Assembly (NCBI GenBank): GCA_902778985.1
Contig: CACYZS010000059.1
Location: 1-7,194 of the forward strand
Direction of reading: 5' to 3'
DNA from: an uncultured Ruminococcus sp.
GTDB lineage: Bacteria; Bacillota; Clostridia; Oscillospirales; CAG-272
DNA: 7,194 bases
The position numbers were made by a program, and so were the translations under genes. Under the pieces are notes generated by a model that saw only the letters and a program-made list of their open reading frames with translations, was not told the DNA's origin and did no database searches. Positions 6,151 to 7,194 of the stretch are shown here, piece by piece (position 1 is the stretch's first letter; each line of letters starts with the position of its first letter).

Positions 6151-6896
6151 AGTACCTCGTCAGGATCGCCTATCTCGGCGAAAAGTTTTACGGTTTTCAG
6201 TATCAGCCCGGACGGCGGACGGTCCAGGGCGAACTGAACCGCGTGTGCGAACAGATCTTCGGCGGCGTCTGCCGCGTGACCGGGTGTTCGCGCACCGACC
6301 GGGGCGTTTCCGCCCGGGATTTCTGCATTTCGATCGAGCCGCCCGAGGGGGCGCCTCGTATTCCCGCGCGCAAACTTCCGCTTGCCGCGCTCCCGTTCTT
6401 ACCCCGCGATCTCGTCTTCGTTTCGGCGCGTATCGTGCCCGAGTCCTTCCACCCTCGCTACGACGTGAAAACCAAGGAATACCGGTACGTGATCCGCTGC
6501 TCGCCGACGCCAGATCCCTTTCTTGCGGGGCAGGTATGGGAATACCCCGTCACGCTGCCGAAAAACGCGCTTCCCCGTATGCGCGAAGCGGCGGCGCACT
6601 TCCTCGGAAAACACGATTTCGCCGCGTTCATGGCGCAGGGATCCGACGTTAAGGATACGACCAGGACGGTCTTCTGCATGAAGGTATTGAAAAAGGGAAA
6701 ACTGATCACGGTCTCGATCACGGGCGACGGTTTTCTTTACAATATGGTGCGGATCATTGCCGGAACGCTGCTCGACGTCGGTTCGGGCAAACTCGAGCCC
6801 GACGATATCCCTTCGATCATCGCGTCGAAGGAACGCAAAAGAGCCGGCGTGACCGCACCGCCCGAAGGACTTTGCCTTTGGAAAGTATCCTACTGA
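6147..6896 (+). CDS. truA: tRNA pseudouridine(38-40) synthase TruA
   Basis: TruA isomerises uridines at positions 38-40 in the anticodon arm of many tRNAs. From the ATG at 6147 the protein has 249 residues, normal for the family. Blocks seen are YGFQYQPGRRTVQGEL (15-30), the catalytic loop SRTDRGVSA with Asp51, KEYRYVI (110-116), GDGFLYNMVRIIAGTLLDVG (193-212) and the C-terminal APPEGLCLWKV. The catalytic loop is commonly RTDAGVHA, so Arg52 and Ser55 are unusual. A longer reading frame begins at 5997 inside ecfT, but the TruA domain begins exactly at 6147, where the ATG overlaps the ecfT stop (ATGA). truA following ecfT is the standard Firmicutes arrangement. It is the last gene before the terminator. 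Confidence 0.95.
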   Translation: MKYLVRIAYLGEKFYGFQYQPGRRTVQGELNRVCEQIFGGVCRVTGCSRTDRGVSARDFCISIEPPEGAPRIPARKLPLAALPFLPRDLVFVSARIVPESFHPRYDVKTKEYRYVIRCSPTPDPFLAGQVWEYPVTLPKNALPRMREAAAHFLGKHDFAAFMAQGSDVKDTTRTVFCMKVLKKGKLITVSITGDGFLYNMVRIIAGTLLDVGSGKLEPDDIPSIIASKERKRAGVTAPPEGLCLWKVSY

Positions 6897-6925
6897 AACG
6901 GCATATTTTCGCACGGTTATCCCGT

Positions 6926-6975
6926 AAAACCCCCCGCATACTATCGTTTGAAACGACGGTCGCGGGGGTGTTTTT
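6926..6975 (+). terminator. Intrinsic terminator of the ruvC-truA operon
   Basis: CCCCCGC (6931-6937) pairs perfectly with GCGGGGG (6962-6968). With a one-base bulge the stem extends through C6930-G6970 and AAAA/TTTT pairs. The 24-nt loop holds a small inner hairpin (TCGTT 6944-6948 with AACGA 6952-6956). Five T's follow at 6971-6975. It starts 30 nt after the truA stop. The T-run is short and ends directly at the next ATG, so termination may be incomplete, or the structure may also regulate the next gene. Confidence 0.75.
6964..6970 (+). promoter_or_regulatory. Ribosome binding site of the downstream gene, embedded in the terminator stem
   Basis: GGGGGTG ends 5 nt before the ATG at 6976 and differs from GGAGGTG at one base, a G that can still wobble-pair with the anti-Shine-Dalgarno. 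The same core precedes ecfT in this window. Its five G's form the 3' arm of the hairpin at 6931-6968, so the site would be hidden in any transcript that contains the whole hairpin. Confidence 0.5.
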
Positions 6976-7194
6976 ATGCAAAAAAGCAAGGGGAAGCGGA
7001 GAGGCGCGCGCCTGTTCTTTACGCTCGTCCTGACGTTATTCGCGCTCGTCCTGTTCGTTCTGACGGTCCTGGTCGCGCGGGCGGCGGTCGGACTGGATCC
7101 CGAGGAGGACGTGGCGCTGCTCGACCAACTGTCGTCGTTCGGGACGACGCGGCTGTACCTTTCGGACGGAGAAGAATACGAGATGATCTACGCC
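6976..7194 (+). CDS. Membrane-anchored protein, probable class A penicillin-binding protein, N-terminal fragment
   Basis: An ATG at 6976 opens a frame of 73 codons that runs off the right edge. The protein begins with a basic stretch (MQKSKGKRRGAR), a single strongly hydrophobic span at about 13-36 without a clear signal-peptidase site, and then an acidic extracytoplasmic segment with GTTRLYLSDGEEYEMIYA (56-73). A short basic tail, a signal anchor and a short linker leading to a TT-x-x-Y-x-x-D-G type strand are what class A PBPs (transglycosylase/transpeptidase of peptidoglycan) show just before their GT51 domain. The GT51 catalytic motifs lie outside the window, so this is an inference; another single-pass exported protein is possible. 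Codon use resembles the neighbours. No clear promoter of its own is visible between 6897 and 6975. Confidence 0.5.
   Translation, partial: MQKSKGKRRGARLFFTLVLTLFALVLFVLTVLVARAAVGLDPEEDVALLDQLSSFGTTRLYLSDGEEYEMIYA

Noticed and set aside
6948..6977. TTGAAA at 6948-6953 with TTTTAT at 6972-6977 as a promoter for the downstream gene
   Set aside because: The -10 match is poor, the spacer is 18 nt, and transcription would begin beyond the ATG, leaving no ribosome site.
7021..7077. Repeated GCTCGTCCTG-like strings
   Set aside because: They encode the Leu/Val-rich membrane span of the partial gene and reflect biased codon use, not a DNA repeat element.
1..7194. Search for CRISPR repeats, tRNA or rRNA genes, IS ends, transposase or toxin-antitoxin genes
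   Set aside because: By eye I see no regularly spaced repeats, no cloverleaf, no long terminal inverted repeats and no such coding domains. The window is nearly fully explained by housekeeping genes.

Overview
The window looks like chromosomal DNA from a GC-rich member of the Bacillota (Firmicutes), most likely an uncultured Clostridia-type lineage. This is inferred from three things: the gene set (ruvC, a paired EcfA1/EcfA2/EcfT energising module followed by truA, and a YfhO-type membrane protein), strong AAAGGAG/GGGGGTG-like Shine-Dalgarno sequences, and consensus-like vegetative promoters with 17-nt spacers. The exact lineage cannot be fixed from the sequence alone.

Layout. Positions 1-2004 (minus strand) hold the first 668 codons of a large polytopic YfhO-family protein that runs off the left edge. 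Positions 2005-2182 are a divergent control region with one promoter facing each way. A perfect 11-bp inverted repeat there straddles the -35 box of the rightward promoter. From 2183 to 6896 six plus-strand genes are packed tightly: ruvC, a COG1092-like SAM methyltransferase, ecfA1, ecfA2, ecfT and truA. Gaps are 15 and 23 nt, then overlaps of 8, 4 and 4 nt. This reads as a single operon from the promoter at 2102-2130 to a GC-rich hairpin with a T-run at 6926-6975. At 6976 another plus-strand gene begins. It has a basic N-terminus and a membrane anchor, probably a class A penicillin-binding protein, and is cut by the right edge.

How the genes work together. EcfA1, EcfA2 and EcfT form the shared energising module of group II ECF vitamin/micronutrient transporters; no substrate-binding S component is encoded here. 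TruA modifies tRNA, RuvC resolves Holliday junctions, and the methyltransferase probably acts on RNA. The ecfA1-ecfA2-ecfT-truA order is the classic Firmicutes block, but here it follows ruvC and a methyltransferase instead of ribosomal protein genes. The flanking genes (YfhO, PBP) suggest cell-envelope functions.

I do not see a novel defence, mobile or RNA system. The most interesting signals are regulatory: the dyad at the divergent promoters, and the overlap of the operon terminator with the ribosome binding site of the next gene.
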